This document shows positions 13,447 through 19,015 of a DNA stretch of 19,015 bases, one piece after another. Made by a program: the position numbers and the translations under genes. The stretch is from JBOGXB01 sp050694215 (GTDB lineage Bacteria > Actinomycetota > CADDZG01 > WHSQ01), in contig JBOGXB010000042.1 of assembly GCA_050694215.1 (NCBI GenBank), positions 1 through 19,015 on the forward strand, in the 5' to 3' direction. The notes under the pieces are model-generated. The model was given only the letters and a program-made list of their open reading frames with translations. It was not told the DNA's origin and ran no database searches. Positions within the stretch are counted from its first letter, which is position 1, and each line of letters starts with the position of its first letter.

Positions 13447-13535
13447 AGTCATCGGCCATGCCGGATCCCGGCCTTAAAGCGCGATTTCCCGCTCTTGACC
13501 TGGGAGTCTGGTTGGCGGAGCGCGCATTCAGCTGC

Positions 13536-13565
13536 TTGCAACTGTTATACAAAAGGTGATATACA
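13536..13565 (+). promoter_or_regulatory. Candidate promoter of the XRE regulator
   Basis: TTGCAA (13536-13541) and TATACA (13560-13565) are 18 bases apart, upstream of a strong Shine-Dalgarno. A second TTATAC inside the spacer makes a GTTATAC/GATATAC near-repeat that could be an operator. Confidence 0.4.
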
Positions 13566-13590
13566 GCAAGCAGAGCGGCTAGATATTGCC

Positions 13591-13598
13591 GGGAGGTG
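13591..13598 (+). promoter_or_regulatory. Shine-Dalgarno site deciding the TTG start of the XRE gene
   Basis: GGGAGGTG ends six bases before the TTG at 13605. The in-frame GTG at 13596 lies inside this site, and the ATG at 13620 has GGGAGG touching it. The TTG is therefore the best-spaced start. Confidence 0.65.
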
Positions 13599-13604
13599 AG
13601 GACA

Positions 13605-13994
13605 TTGGTCGGCGGGAGGATGAGGCTGGATGAGCTGGGCTCTTTCATCAGGGAGCAGCGGCGCTCGGCGCGTCTCTCGTTGCGCAAGCTCTCCGACCTG
13701 GCGGGCATCTCGAACCCCTACCTCTCTCAGATCGAGAGAGGGCTTCGAAAGCCATCGGCAGAGATCCTTCAGGCCATCGCCAAAGCCCTTCGGATCTCCG
13801 CGGAGACTCTGTACGTTCAGGCGGGGATCCTGGATGAGAACCCGGAGCACGATCTGGTGGCGGAGATCCTCAAGGATCCGTCGATCACCGAGCGCCAGAA
13901 GCAAGCACTCATCGATCATTACCGCTCGTACGTGGAGTCCAATGCGCCGGCCGAGAGAGCAGCGTCGGTGATGGACGTCGCAAAGGAGAGATAG
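13605..13994 (+). CDS. XRE-family HTH transcriptional regulator (Rv0474-like)
   Basis: This DNA-binding protein of 129 aa has an N-terminal Cro/C1-type helix-turn-helix (about residues 8-65): LGSFIREQRRSARLSLRKLSDLAG, then SNPYLSQIERGLRKPSAEILQAIAKALRISAETLY. The conserved SxIERGxxxPS core is intact. The C-terminal tail (about 70-129) is helical and contains a DPSITERQKQALIDHYRSYV segment, a likely dimerisation or sensing part. The TTG start is chosen for its strong Shine-Dalgarno. Downstream is an HbhA-like gene, the same order I recall for mycobacterial Rv0474 and hbhA (Rv0475). It probably regulates itself, the HbhA-like gene or the divergent acidic protein gene through the repeats at 13397-13446. 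That is inference. Confidence 0.88.
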   Translation: MVGGRMRLDELGSFIREQRRSARLSLRKLSDLAGISNPYLSQIERGLRKPSAEILQAIAKALRISAETLYVQAGILDENPEHDLVAEILKDPSITERQKQALIDHYRSYVESNAPAERAASVMDVAKER

Positions 13995-14034
13995 ATCAAG
14001 GCCTGACGGGGATTCGGAGCGACCCTCTTCACCC

Positions 14035-14051
14035 CCCAACCCGGCGTTGGG
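14035..14051 (+). terminator. Short hairpin after the XRE gene
   Basis: CCCAAC and GTTGGG form a 6-bp stem around CCGGC, 41 bases after the XRE stop. No T-tract follows, so terminator function is doubtful. Confidence 0.25.
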
Positions 14052-14134
14052 CATCAGCTGCGACTATCGCCGTTGGTGTCCGACGAGCCTCCGGACCCCG
14101 TCACCTTTACAACAAAGAACTCGACGAACTTGCG

Positions 14135-14141
14135 AAGGAGG
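14135..14141 (+). promoter_or_regulatory. Extended Shine-Dalgarno of the HbhA-like gene
   Basis: AAGGAGG, extended to AAGGAGGTGA, precedes the ATG at 14150 by eight bases. This matches the 16S rRNA tail almost fully and suggests strong translation. It rules out the GTG at 14141, which lies inside it. Confidence 0.7.
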
Positions 14142-14149
14142 TGAATGGA

Positions 14150-14539
14150 ATGGCAAAAGCTCAGGAGATGATCTACGCGGTCGTTGGGGCAGGTGACTTC
14201 ACCGTGCAGAAGGTGAGGGACCTGTCGAAAGTCGACCGTAAGAGCTCTCAGAAGGTCTACAAAGACTTCGTGAAGCGCGGCAAGCGCTTGTCCACCGGGG
14301 TCAAGAACTCCGCACCGACTAAGCAGGCGATCGAGCGTACGAAAACCGCTCGAACGCAAGTGAAGGCCGCAACGACCAGCGTCGGCAGGGCGATCATGGT
14401 TGGGGCACAACAGGGTCCGAGCAAGGCTGCGAAGCAGACGAAAACCGCTCGAACGCAAGTGAAGGCCGCAACAACCAGCGTCGGCAAGGCGGTGAAGGCA
14501 AACGCCAAAGCGACGCGCACGGCGGTGAAGGCCTCTTAG
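14150..14539 (+). CDS. HbhA/phasin-like Lys/Ala-rich helical protein with internal duplication
   Basis: This small basic protein of 129 aa opens with AQEMIYAVVGAGDFTVQKVRDL (from residue 4), which resembles the start of mycobacterial heparin-binding haemagglutinin and related phasin-like proteins. The C-terminal half is Lys/Ala/Thr-rich helix. TKTARTQVKAATTSVG occurs twice (64-79 and 97-112), a 33-residue period, equal to three 11-residue hendecads, which suits a long amphipathic helix lying on a surface. There is no signal peptide. Roles known for the family include binding storage granules, lipid bodies, DNA or host glycans. Which applies here cannot be told. A strong Shine-Dalgarno points to high expression. 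It follows the XRE gene by about 155 bases and ends in a strong hairpin. Confidence 0.75.
   Translation: MAKAQEMIYAVVGAGDFTVQKVRDLSKVDRKSSQKVYKDFVKRGKRLSTGVKNSAPTKQAIERTKTARTQVKAATTSVGRAIMVGAQQGPSKAAKQTKTARTQVKAATTSVGKAVKANAKATRTAVKAS
14339..14491 (+). repeat. Near-perfect 54-bp direct repeat inside the HbhA-like gene
   Basis: Copies at 14339-14392 and 14438-14491 differ at two of 54 bases (one silent, one Arg to Lys), with a 99-bp period that keeps the frame. The near-identity, including synonymous positions, points to a recent duplication or gene conversion. Confidence 0.9.
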
Positions 14540-14566
14540 CCTCGAGCTCATCGAGCAGCAGCTGAT

Positions 14567-14602
14567 ACGAGCCCGTCCGAGCGACGACGTCGGCGGGCTC
14601 GT
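14567..14602 (+). terminator. Strong hairpin after the HbhA-like gene
   Basis: ACGAGCCCG pairs perfectly with CGGGCTCGT, and CCGA with TCGG inside it (13 bp, one bulged T, nine-base loop). It starts 27 bases after the stop codon. There is no T-tract, but such hairpins often end transcripts in GC-rich actinobacteria. Confidence 0.5.
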
Positions 14603-14646
14603 CCGCGTCCGGAATCGAACGACGATATGCAGGGTTTACGTCTACT

Positions 14647-15675
14647 GTGACGGCCACAACGATGACTCTTGACGTGAGCGTTGACTGCGACGAGAGCTGT
14701 TTCGAGCTCCCCGAATGGAGGGAGCTCCTGAAAACCGATCCCAACAGACATGTCTTCGCCACTCCGGAATGGAATCGGCAGTGGTGGGAGGAGTTTGGCG
14801 CGGGCAAGGACCTCCGTCTTCTGACCATGCGCCGGGAGGGCGATGTCATGGCCATAGTGCCTCTCTACAGTAAGACTGAGAGCGAGCAGATGATCCTCCG
14901 TTTCGTGGGAGGGGTCGACCTCACGGATTATCTCGGCCCCATCTGCTCTGGGGACGACAGGGACGATGTAGCCGAGACGCTCGTCGATTGGCTTGCGTCG
15001 ACCGATCTCGAGTGGGACGAGTTCGATGCCCACAACATGCCCGTGCCGCTCGGCTTTGCCGAGTTCCTCGCGGAGAAGGTCGATCGAAGCGATCTCGGAC
15101 TGGTCATTGATCAGGAGGACACCTCCGCCGTCCTCTCCTTGCCGCCGGACTGGGAGGGATACCTGGCTTCGCTCGACTCGAAGGATCGTCACGAGCTTCG
15201 ACGCAAGCGCCGCCGCTTGGGACGGGATCATCCCGACGGGCGCTTCCGAACTACGACGGACGACACGCTTGAGACCGACCTGAAGGTGTTCGTCGAGATG
15301 CACAGGGGTGCCGAGGGGATGAAGGGTCACTTCATGCGCCCGGAGATCGCCACATTCTTCGAACGGATTGCGCGTGCGTTCATGCCGCTTGGGTGGTTAC
15401 GAATGGACTTCCTCGAGATCGGCGACAGCGCAGTCGCATCGACGTTCGGGTTCGTCCTCGACGATGTGTTCTACCTCTACAACTCTGCCTACGGGCCGGA
15501 TGCAGCACGTCTCTCCCCCGGGCTCATGCTCGTGTCGGAGCTCGTCAAGGAGTCCATCGAGAAAGGGCTGAAGCGGTTCGACTTCCTCCGAGGGCCCGAG
15601 CGGTACAAGTACCAGCTCGGGTCTCAGGCGCTGCCGCTCAATAACGTGCGGGTCCTCAGGCGGGACCCAGAGTGA
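14647..15675 (+). CDS. GNAT-superfamily acyltransferase, BioF2/CelD/FemAB-like (Acetyltransf_6)
   Basis: This 342-aa cytoplasmic protein resembles the double-GNAT fold group annotated as CelD/BcsL-like acetyltransferases. The N-terminal part has the family's FATPEWNRQWWEEFG (about residues 37-51) and GGVDLTDYLGP. The C-terminal part has LDSKDRHELRRKRRRL, EMHRGAEGMKGHF, LRMDFLEIGDSAVASTFGF, YLYNSAYGPDAARLSPGLML and the final FDFLRGPERYKYQLG. These match the pattern in which an acyl group or amino acid is moved onto a cell-envelope sugar or peptide. The GTG at 14647 is used. The ATG at 14662 is a possible alternative, and neither has a clear ribosome site. A glycosyltransferase follows after 31 bases, suggesting joint work on a glycoconjugate. 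The substrate is unknown. Confidence 0.88.
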   Translation: MTATTMTLDVSVDCDESCFELPEWRELLKTDPNRHVFATPEWNRQWWEEFGAGKDLRLLTMRREGDVMAIVPLYSKTESEQMILRFVGGVDLTDYLGPICSGDDRDDVAETLVDWLASTDLEWDEFDAHNMPVPLGFAEFLAEKVDRSDLGLVIDQEDTSAVLSLPPDWEGYLASLDSKDRHELRRKRRRLGRDHPDGRFRTTTDDTLETDLKVFVEMHRGAEGMKGHFMRPEIATFFERIARAFMPLGWLRMDFLEIGDSAVASTFGFVLDDVFYLYNSAYGPDAARLSPGLMLVSELVKESIEKGLKRFDFLRGPERYKYQLGSQALPLNNVRVLRRDPE

Positions 15676-15706
15676 ACAAACGGAAAGAGGGGTAGGTGCG
15701 CAATCG

Positions 15707-16957
15707 ATGTCTGTGATCCGAAGAGCCGCGGTCATTGCCTACCACTCATCACCGTTGACCGAGCCGGGGAGCGGTGACGCCGGAGGAATGACCGTCTACG
15801 TGCGTGAGCTCGCCATGGCCCTGGCGCGCCGGTCGTTCTCCACGGACATCTTCACGCGAGCAACTCTCGACGCGCCTCGCATCGTTCAGGTCGCGCCCGG
15901 CGTCAGGGTCATCCAGATAGAGGCAGGACCCATCGAGAAGCTCGACAAGGACGGGATCGGCATTTACCGGCCGGAGTTCGTCGCAGGCGTCCGGGCTTTC
16001 GCGATGTCACAACGCGTTTCCTACGATCTCATTCACTCGCACTACTGGCAGTCCGGGCTCACTGCTTTGGAGCTCGCAAGAGTGTGGGGCGTGCCGTTGG
16101 TGCACTCTCACCACACGCTCGGCCGGGTGAAGAATCGTTTCCTCGCTCCGGGTGACGTTCCCGAAGTTCCGTCGCGGCTCGAGGGTGAGGCAGAGATCAT
16201 CGAGAGAGCCGACGTGCTCGTGACTTCAACCGACGAGGAGCTACTCCAGCTTGCCTGTCTCTACGGGGCTCCCCACGACCGTCTCAAGACCCTTCACCCG
16301 GGGGTCGATCACGCTGCGTTCCATCCCAACGGGCGCAGCCAGGGAAGGGGCGGGCTCGGACTGGCAGACGAAGCGATCGTGCTGTGCGTAGGCCGCATAC
16401 AGCGTCTCAAGGGCATCGATCTCGCGATCGAGGCCGTCGACGAACTGCGGTCTACGCTCGCCAGGCCGGTCAGGCTCGTCGTTGTCGGTGGGCCCAGCGG
16501 AAGCGGCGGAGAGCAGGAGCTCGAGAGATTGGGGGAGCTGACTCGATCCCGGGGGCTCGAGCAACACGTGAGTTTTTTCGGTCCCCAGCCTCACGACCGG
16601 CTGCCCGCCTTCTATCGAGCTGCGGACGCCTTGCTCGTGTGCTCGTTCTCGGAGTCGTTTGGGCTCGCCGCACTGGAGGCACATGCGTGTGGAACGCCGG
16701 TCGTTGGAACGCCGGTCGGCGGCCTCGCTCATATCGTCCGTGATGGGAGATCGGGATGGTTGGTCGGAAGTCGCGATCCCACGGAGATTGCCGCTCGCGT
16801 CGGGACACTTCTGTCCGGTGACGACGTGTGGCGATCCTACTCGGCCGAGGCCGTCGACTCGGCCGCAGGTTTTTCCTGGGATGAAACCGCCGCGGAGTTC
16901 ATGGAATTGTACGAGTGTCTCGCGCGCGAGGAGTTCCCGGAACTCTGCACTTGCTGA
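15707..16957 (+). CDS. GT4-family glycosyltransferase, MshA-like
   Basis: This 416-aa retaining GT-B glycosyltransferase has the MshA hallmark YHSSPLTEPGSGDAGGMTVY (12-31). VPLVHSHHTLGRVKN, LHPGVDHAAFHPN, VGRIQRLKGIDLAIEA and SFSESFGLAALEAHACGTPV follow. The last contains the paired Glu (E-x7-E type) that contacts the sugar nucleotide. MshA makes N-acetylglucosaminyl-inositol phosphate, the first step of mycothiol synthesis, and this protein matches it along its length. However, related GT4 enzymes, including sucrose-phosphate-synthase-like ones, share these motifs, and no other mycothiol gene is visible. The C-terminus is unusual (EEFPELCTC, two Cys at the end). The acyltransferase upstream is probably in the same operon. 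Mycothiol would fit an actinobacterium, but the partner acyltransferase is not MshD-like. Confidence 0.88.
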   Translation: MSVIRRAAVIAYHSSPLTEPGSGDAGGMTVYVRELAMALARRSFSTDIFTRATLDAPRIVQVAPGVRVIQIEAGPIEKLDKDGIGIYRPEFVAGVRAFAMSQRVSYDLIHSHYWQSGLTALELARVWGVPLVHSHHTLGRVKNRFLAPGDVPEVPSRLEGEAEIIERADVLVTSTDEELLQLACLYGAPHDRLKTLHPGVDHAAFHPNGRSQGRGGLGLADEAIVLCVGRIQRLKGIDLAIEAVDELRSTLARPVRLVVVGGPSGSGGEQELERLGELTRSRGLEQHVSFFGPQPHDRLPAFYRAADALLVCSFSESFGLAALEAHACGTPVVGTPVGGLAHIVRDGRSGWLVGSRDPTEIAARVGTLLSGDDVWRSYSAEAVDSAAGFSWDETAAEFMELYECLAREEFPELCTC

Positions 16958-17149
16958 CGCACCGCATCCGTCCAACCAAAACGCGAAGAAATCTCATCCA
17001 AAATCACGATCGCCTGAGCAGGAGCTTTGTTGCTACGCCGAGGGTCTCGCGGCCTTGACGTGATTTCGTCGGCGTCGCTATCTTCACGCGGTTCCGACGG
17101 GCGGATGGTGTCGGCTCCGGTCGAGAAAGCCGCGGTTCGTCTGAACATC

Positions 17150-17233
17150 AGGCCTCAGAAGCTGAGTTGCGTCGCGTGCCTCGTGTGTGGGGAAGTACAC
17201 GAGATGCGAGGCGGGGCGAGGTTTCTGAGGCCT
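17150..17233 (+). terminator. Long hairpin (terminator or structured RNA) between convergent genes
   Basis: AGGCCTCAGAA (17150-17160) pairs perfectly with TTCTGAGGCCT (17223-17233), and CTCGTGT with ACACGAG nearer the loop. The two 19-base connecting arms pair at about 13 positions when G-U pairs are allowed on the plus-strand RNA. A T-rich stretch (TTTGAATTTCTAATT) follows. It lies between the glycosyltransferase stop (16957) and the proline dehydrogenase stop (17242). The rest of the gap, 16958-17149, shows nothing recognisable. Confidence 0.55.
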
Positions 17234-17241
17234 TTGAATTT

Positions 17242-18159
17242 CTAATTACGCACTACCGCGCGCAGGAAGAAGCGCAGATTGGCAGGTCGTTCCGCGATGC
17301 GTCGCATGAGATAGGGGTACCAAGCGGACCCGAACGGAACGTAGACCTTCACGCGGTATCCCCTCTTCGCTAGTTGCTCCTGTAAGTCTCTGCGGACCCC
17401 ATAGAGCATCTGGACCTCGAAGCCGGCCTTGCCGGCTCCTGTAGAGTCGGCCACCTTCTGCGCATGCAGAATGAGCTTCGTGTCGTGGGTTGCGATGGCC
17501 GGGTCCCTCCCTTTCTGGAAGAGCCAGTCGATGAGGTAGCCGTACTGCGCGTCGATCTCGTTCCTTCTCTGGAAGGCGATCTCGGAGGGCTCCGCGTATG
17601 CGCCCTTCACAAGACGAACGATGGGTGGTACGTCCGCCAGGCCTTCGAGGTCCGCAGCGGTCCTGCGTAGGTAGGACTGAATGGCCAGGCGCAGATCGGG
17701 GAAATCGGTCCTGAGAAGGCGGAAGACCTCGATCGTGTCGGTGACGTATTCGGACTGCTCCATGTCGATCTCGAGCCCTGCGCCGATCGCCTGGGCCTCC
17801 GCCGCCAGCCGCCGCAGGTGGTCGATGCATGCCCCCTTGTCGAAGCCAAGTCCAAGCTGTGTGAGCTTCAAGGACACCGTGGTGTCGATCCCGGTGGTCT
17901 CGACCTCCTTGATCGAAGTCAGGTAGTCCTCGGCCGCCTGCGCCGCACCTGCCGGGTCCTCGACGCCCTCTCCGAGTAGATCGAGGATCCCTCCGATGCC
18001 GCGCGAGTTGAGCTCCTTGATCACGCCGATCGCCTCACCTAGCTCCTCGCCCGCGACGAAGCGCCGCACGGCGTTGCGGGTCAACTTCCCCTCGGTGACG
18101 AAACGCTCGAGCCGCGGCTTCTCAGATGCCCACAGCCAAGCCTTCCCCAGCGGATGCAA
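17242..18159 (-). CDS. Proline dehydrogenase (monofunctional, PutA-domain type)
   Basis: This FAD enzyme of 305 aa oxidises proline to delta-1-pyrroline-5-carboxylate, donating electrons to quinone at the membrane. Family motifs are complete: SLKLTQLG (96-103), Asp132/Glu134 in IDMEQSEYV, VRLVKGAYAE (181-190), ATHD (223-226), FEVQMLYGVR (247-256) and YVPFGSAWYPYLMRR. The Arg-Arg-x2-Glu (286-290) binds the proline carboxylate. The TTG at 18159 is chosen because AAGGAGG lies six bases upstream. It is divergent from proC with a 53-base gap. The partner P5C dehydrogenase is not next to it. Family identity is secure. Confidence 0.95.
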   Translation of the reverse strand: MHPLGKAWLWASEKPRLERFVTEGKLTRNAVRRFVAGEELGEAIGVIKELNSRGIGGILDLLGEGVEDPAGAAQAAEDYLTSIKEVETTGIDTTVSLKLTQLGLGFDKGACIDHLRRLAAEAQAIGAGLEIDMEQSEYVTDTIEVFRLLRTDFPDLRLAIQSYLRRTAADLEGLADVPPIVRLVKGAYAEPSEIAFQRRNEIDAQYGYLIDWLFQKGRDPAIATHDTKLILHAQKVADSTGAGKAGFEVQMLYGVRRDLQEQLAKRGYRVKVYVPFGSAWYPYLMRRIAERPANLRFFLRAVVRN

Positions 18160-18165
18160 GCGCTT

Positions 18166-18172
18166 CCTCCTT
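18166..18172 (-). promoter_or_regulatory. Shine-Dalgarno site deciding the TTG start of proline dehydrogenase
   Basis: AAGGAGG on the minus strand is six bases before the TTG at 18159, the same arrangement as for the BMP lipoprotein gene. Confidence 0.85.
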
Positions 18173-18212
18173 GAAGCAGACCCTATGGATTTCCTGCATC
18201 ATAGGCATCGAC

Positions 18213-19015
18213 ATGTCAAGGCTCGCAGTGCTCGGTGGCGGGAAGATGGGCGAGGCTCTCGTCGGAGGTCTCGTCGCATCCGGGTGGCGCACGCCTGAGG
18301 AGATCGTCGTCACTGCTCGGCGTGAGGAGCGGCTAAAGGCTCTCAATGATGCGCACGGAGTCGACGTCACCTCCGATAATGGTGAGGCTGTCGCGGGAGC
18401 CGACGTGATCGTGCTGGCGGTCAAACCGCAAGACATCGAGTCTCTCCTCGCGGACATATCGCCACAGGTCACATCGGAACAGACCATCCTGTCTGTCGTA
18501 GCGGCGATACCTACTGCCTTCATCGAAGAGCGATTAGGCGCGACAGTTCCAGTCGTGCGCGCGATGCCCAACACACCCTCGGTCGTTCACGAGGGCATGG
18601 CCGGGATTGCAGCAGGAAAACATGCAGACGAGGAACACCTTGCCCTCGCGCGAGAAGTCCTTGAGCACGTTGGCCGCGTTGTGATCGTCCAGGAGAGCTA
18701 TCTCGATGCAGTCACCGCGATCTCTGGCTCCGGCCCCGCCTACTTCGCCTTGCTGGCCGAAGCCATGATCGAGGCCGGGATCCTGTTGGGTCTGTCCCGA
18801 GAGATTTCGACCGACCTCGTCATCCAGACGATGTTCGGCTCGGCCAAGCTTCTGCGCGACGAGCACATGCATCCAGTCGAGCTGCGCGAGATGGTGACGT
18901 CTCCGGGCGGCACGACCATCCGGGCGATACGCGTGCTCGAGCAATCGGGTGTGCGAGCGGCGTTCCTCAACGCCATCCAGGCTGCTATGGAACGTTCGGT
19001 TGAGCTCGCCAAAGG
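18213..19015 (+). CDS. proC: Pyrroline-5-carboxylate reductase (3' end cut by window)
   Basis: This cytoplasmic NAD(P)H enzyme reduces pyrroline-5-carboxylate to proline, the last step of proline synthesis. 267 codons are present and the usual length is about 265-280, so only a few residues are missing at the C-terminus. The N-terminal Rossmann motif is LAVLGGGKMGEAL (4-16). VLAVKPQD, VVRAMPNTPSVVHEGM, AISGSGPAYFALLAEAM and VTSPGGTT, the last two from the dimer and active-site region, are all intact. The ATG at 18213 puts the Rossmann motif at the usual distance. No clear Shine-Dalgarno precedes it. It shares a 53-base divergent gap with proline dehydrogenase, which catalyses the reverse conversion by a different mechanism. 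Confidence 0.95.
   Translation, partial: MSRLAVLGGGKMGEALVGGLVASGWRTPEEIVVTARREERLKALNDAHGVDVTSDNGEAVAGADVIVLAVKPQDIESLLADISPQVTSEQTILSVVAAIPTAFIEERLGATVPVVRAMPNTPSVVHEGMAGIAAGKHADEEHLALAREVLEHVGRVVIVQESYLDAVTAISGSGPAYFALLAEAMIEAGILLGLSREISTDLVIQTMFGSAKLLRDEHMHPVELREMVTSPGGTTIRAIRVLEQSGVRAAFLNAIQAAMERSVELAK

Noticed and set aside
14647..16957. Mycothiol gene pair (MshD-MshA)
   Set aside because: The acyltransferase is of the BioF2/CelD type, not the tandem-GNAT MshD pattern, so adjacency alone does not support mycothiol synthesis.
17150..17233. MITE or transposon end repeats
   Set aside because: The 11-base inverted ends look transposon-like, but no target-site duplication flanks them and the inner arms also pair, which favours a hairpin.
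17027..17245. A 72-codon plus-strand reading frame with a Cys-rich segment (SCVACLVCG) before the proline dehydrogenase stop
   Set aside because: It has no ribosome site, starts with TTG, overlaps the long hairpin that explains its sequence, and shows no recognisable protein pattern.
18198..18219. TTGACA and TATGAT on the minus strand as a promoter for proline dehydrogenase
   Set aside because: Both boxes match consensus well, but they are only 10 bases apart, too close for one promoter. TATGAT alone may still be a -10.

Overview
The window looks like a stretch of an uncultured, GC-rich actinobacterial (Actinomycetota) chromosome. The basis is protein content rather than a taxonomic marker: an RsiG-like c-di-GMP anti-sigma, an MshA-like glycosyltransferase, a DtxR/MntR-type regulator, an XRE regulator next to an HbhA-like Lys/Ala-rich protein, and a solo AbiEi/DUF559 gene. 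Many GTG/TTG starts and several apparently leaderless genes fit this. There is no rRNA, tRNA, CRISPR array, IS element or phage gene.

Layout. 1-2861 (minus): a BMP-type nucleoside/simple-sugar ABC importer (lipoprotein, double ATPase, cut-off permease). 2991-4427 (plus): an overlapping operon of PduO-type cobalamin adenosyltransferase, zinc-ribbon Nudix hydrolase and a small membrane protein. 4508-5631 (minus): a nitrobindin-like protein, then a thioredoxin-fold lipoprotein whose first active-site Cys is an in-frame TGA, most simply a selenocysteine. 5680-7976 (plus): two overlapping acyl-CoA dehydrogenases. 8031-8966 (minus): an AbiEi/DUF559 protein flanked by two copies of a hairpin-forming repeat. 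9086-9721 (minus): a DtxR/MntR-family regulator. 9976-11871 (plus): a secreted coiled-coil M23 peptidase and a BKACE (DUF849) enzyme. 11942-12484 (plus): the RsiG-like protein, with two complete E-S-R-H-D motifs. 12530-13994: a membrane-anchored acidic protein and an XRE regulator, divergent around an operator-rich region, followed by an HbhA/phasin-like protein. 14647-16957 (plus): a BioF2/CelD-like acetyltransferase and the MshA-like glycosyltransferase. 17242-19015: proline dehydrogenase divergent from ProC, which is cut by the window end.

The points most worth a second look are the UxxC thioredoxin-like lipoprotein with a plausible bacterial SECIS hairpin (5095-5631), the RsiG-like protein with His in place of Gln in both c-di-GMP motifs, the paired hairpin repeats around the DUF559 gene, the palindrome cluster between the acidic protein and XRE genes, and a long hairpin with many potential G-U pairs between convergent genes at 17150-17233. 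No function was checked by database search. Family calls rest on recognised motifs, and the neighbour-based roles are inference.
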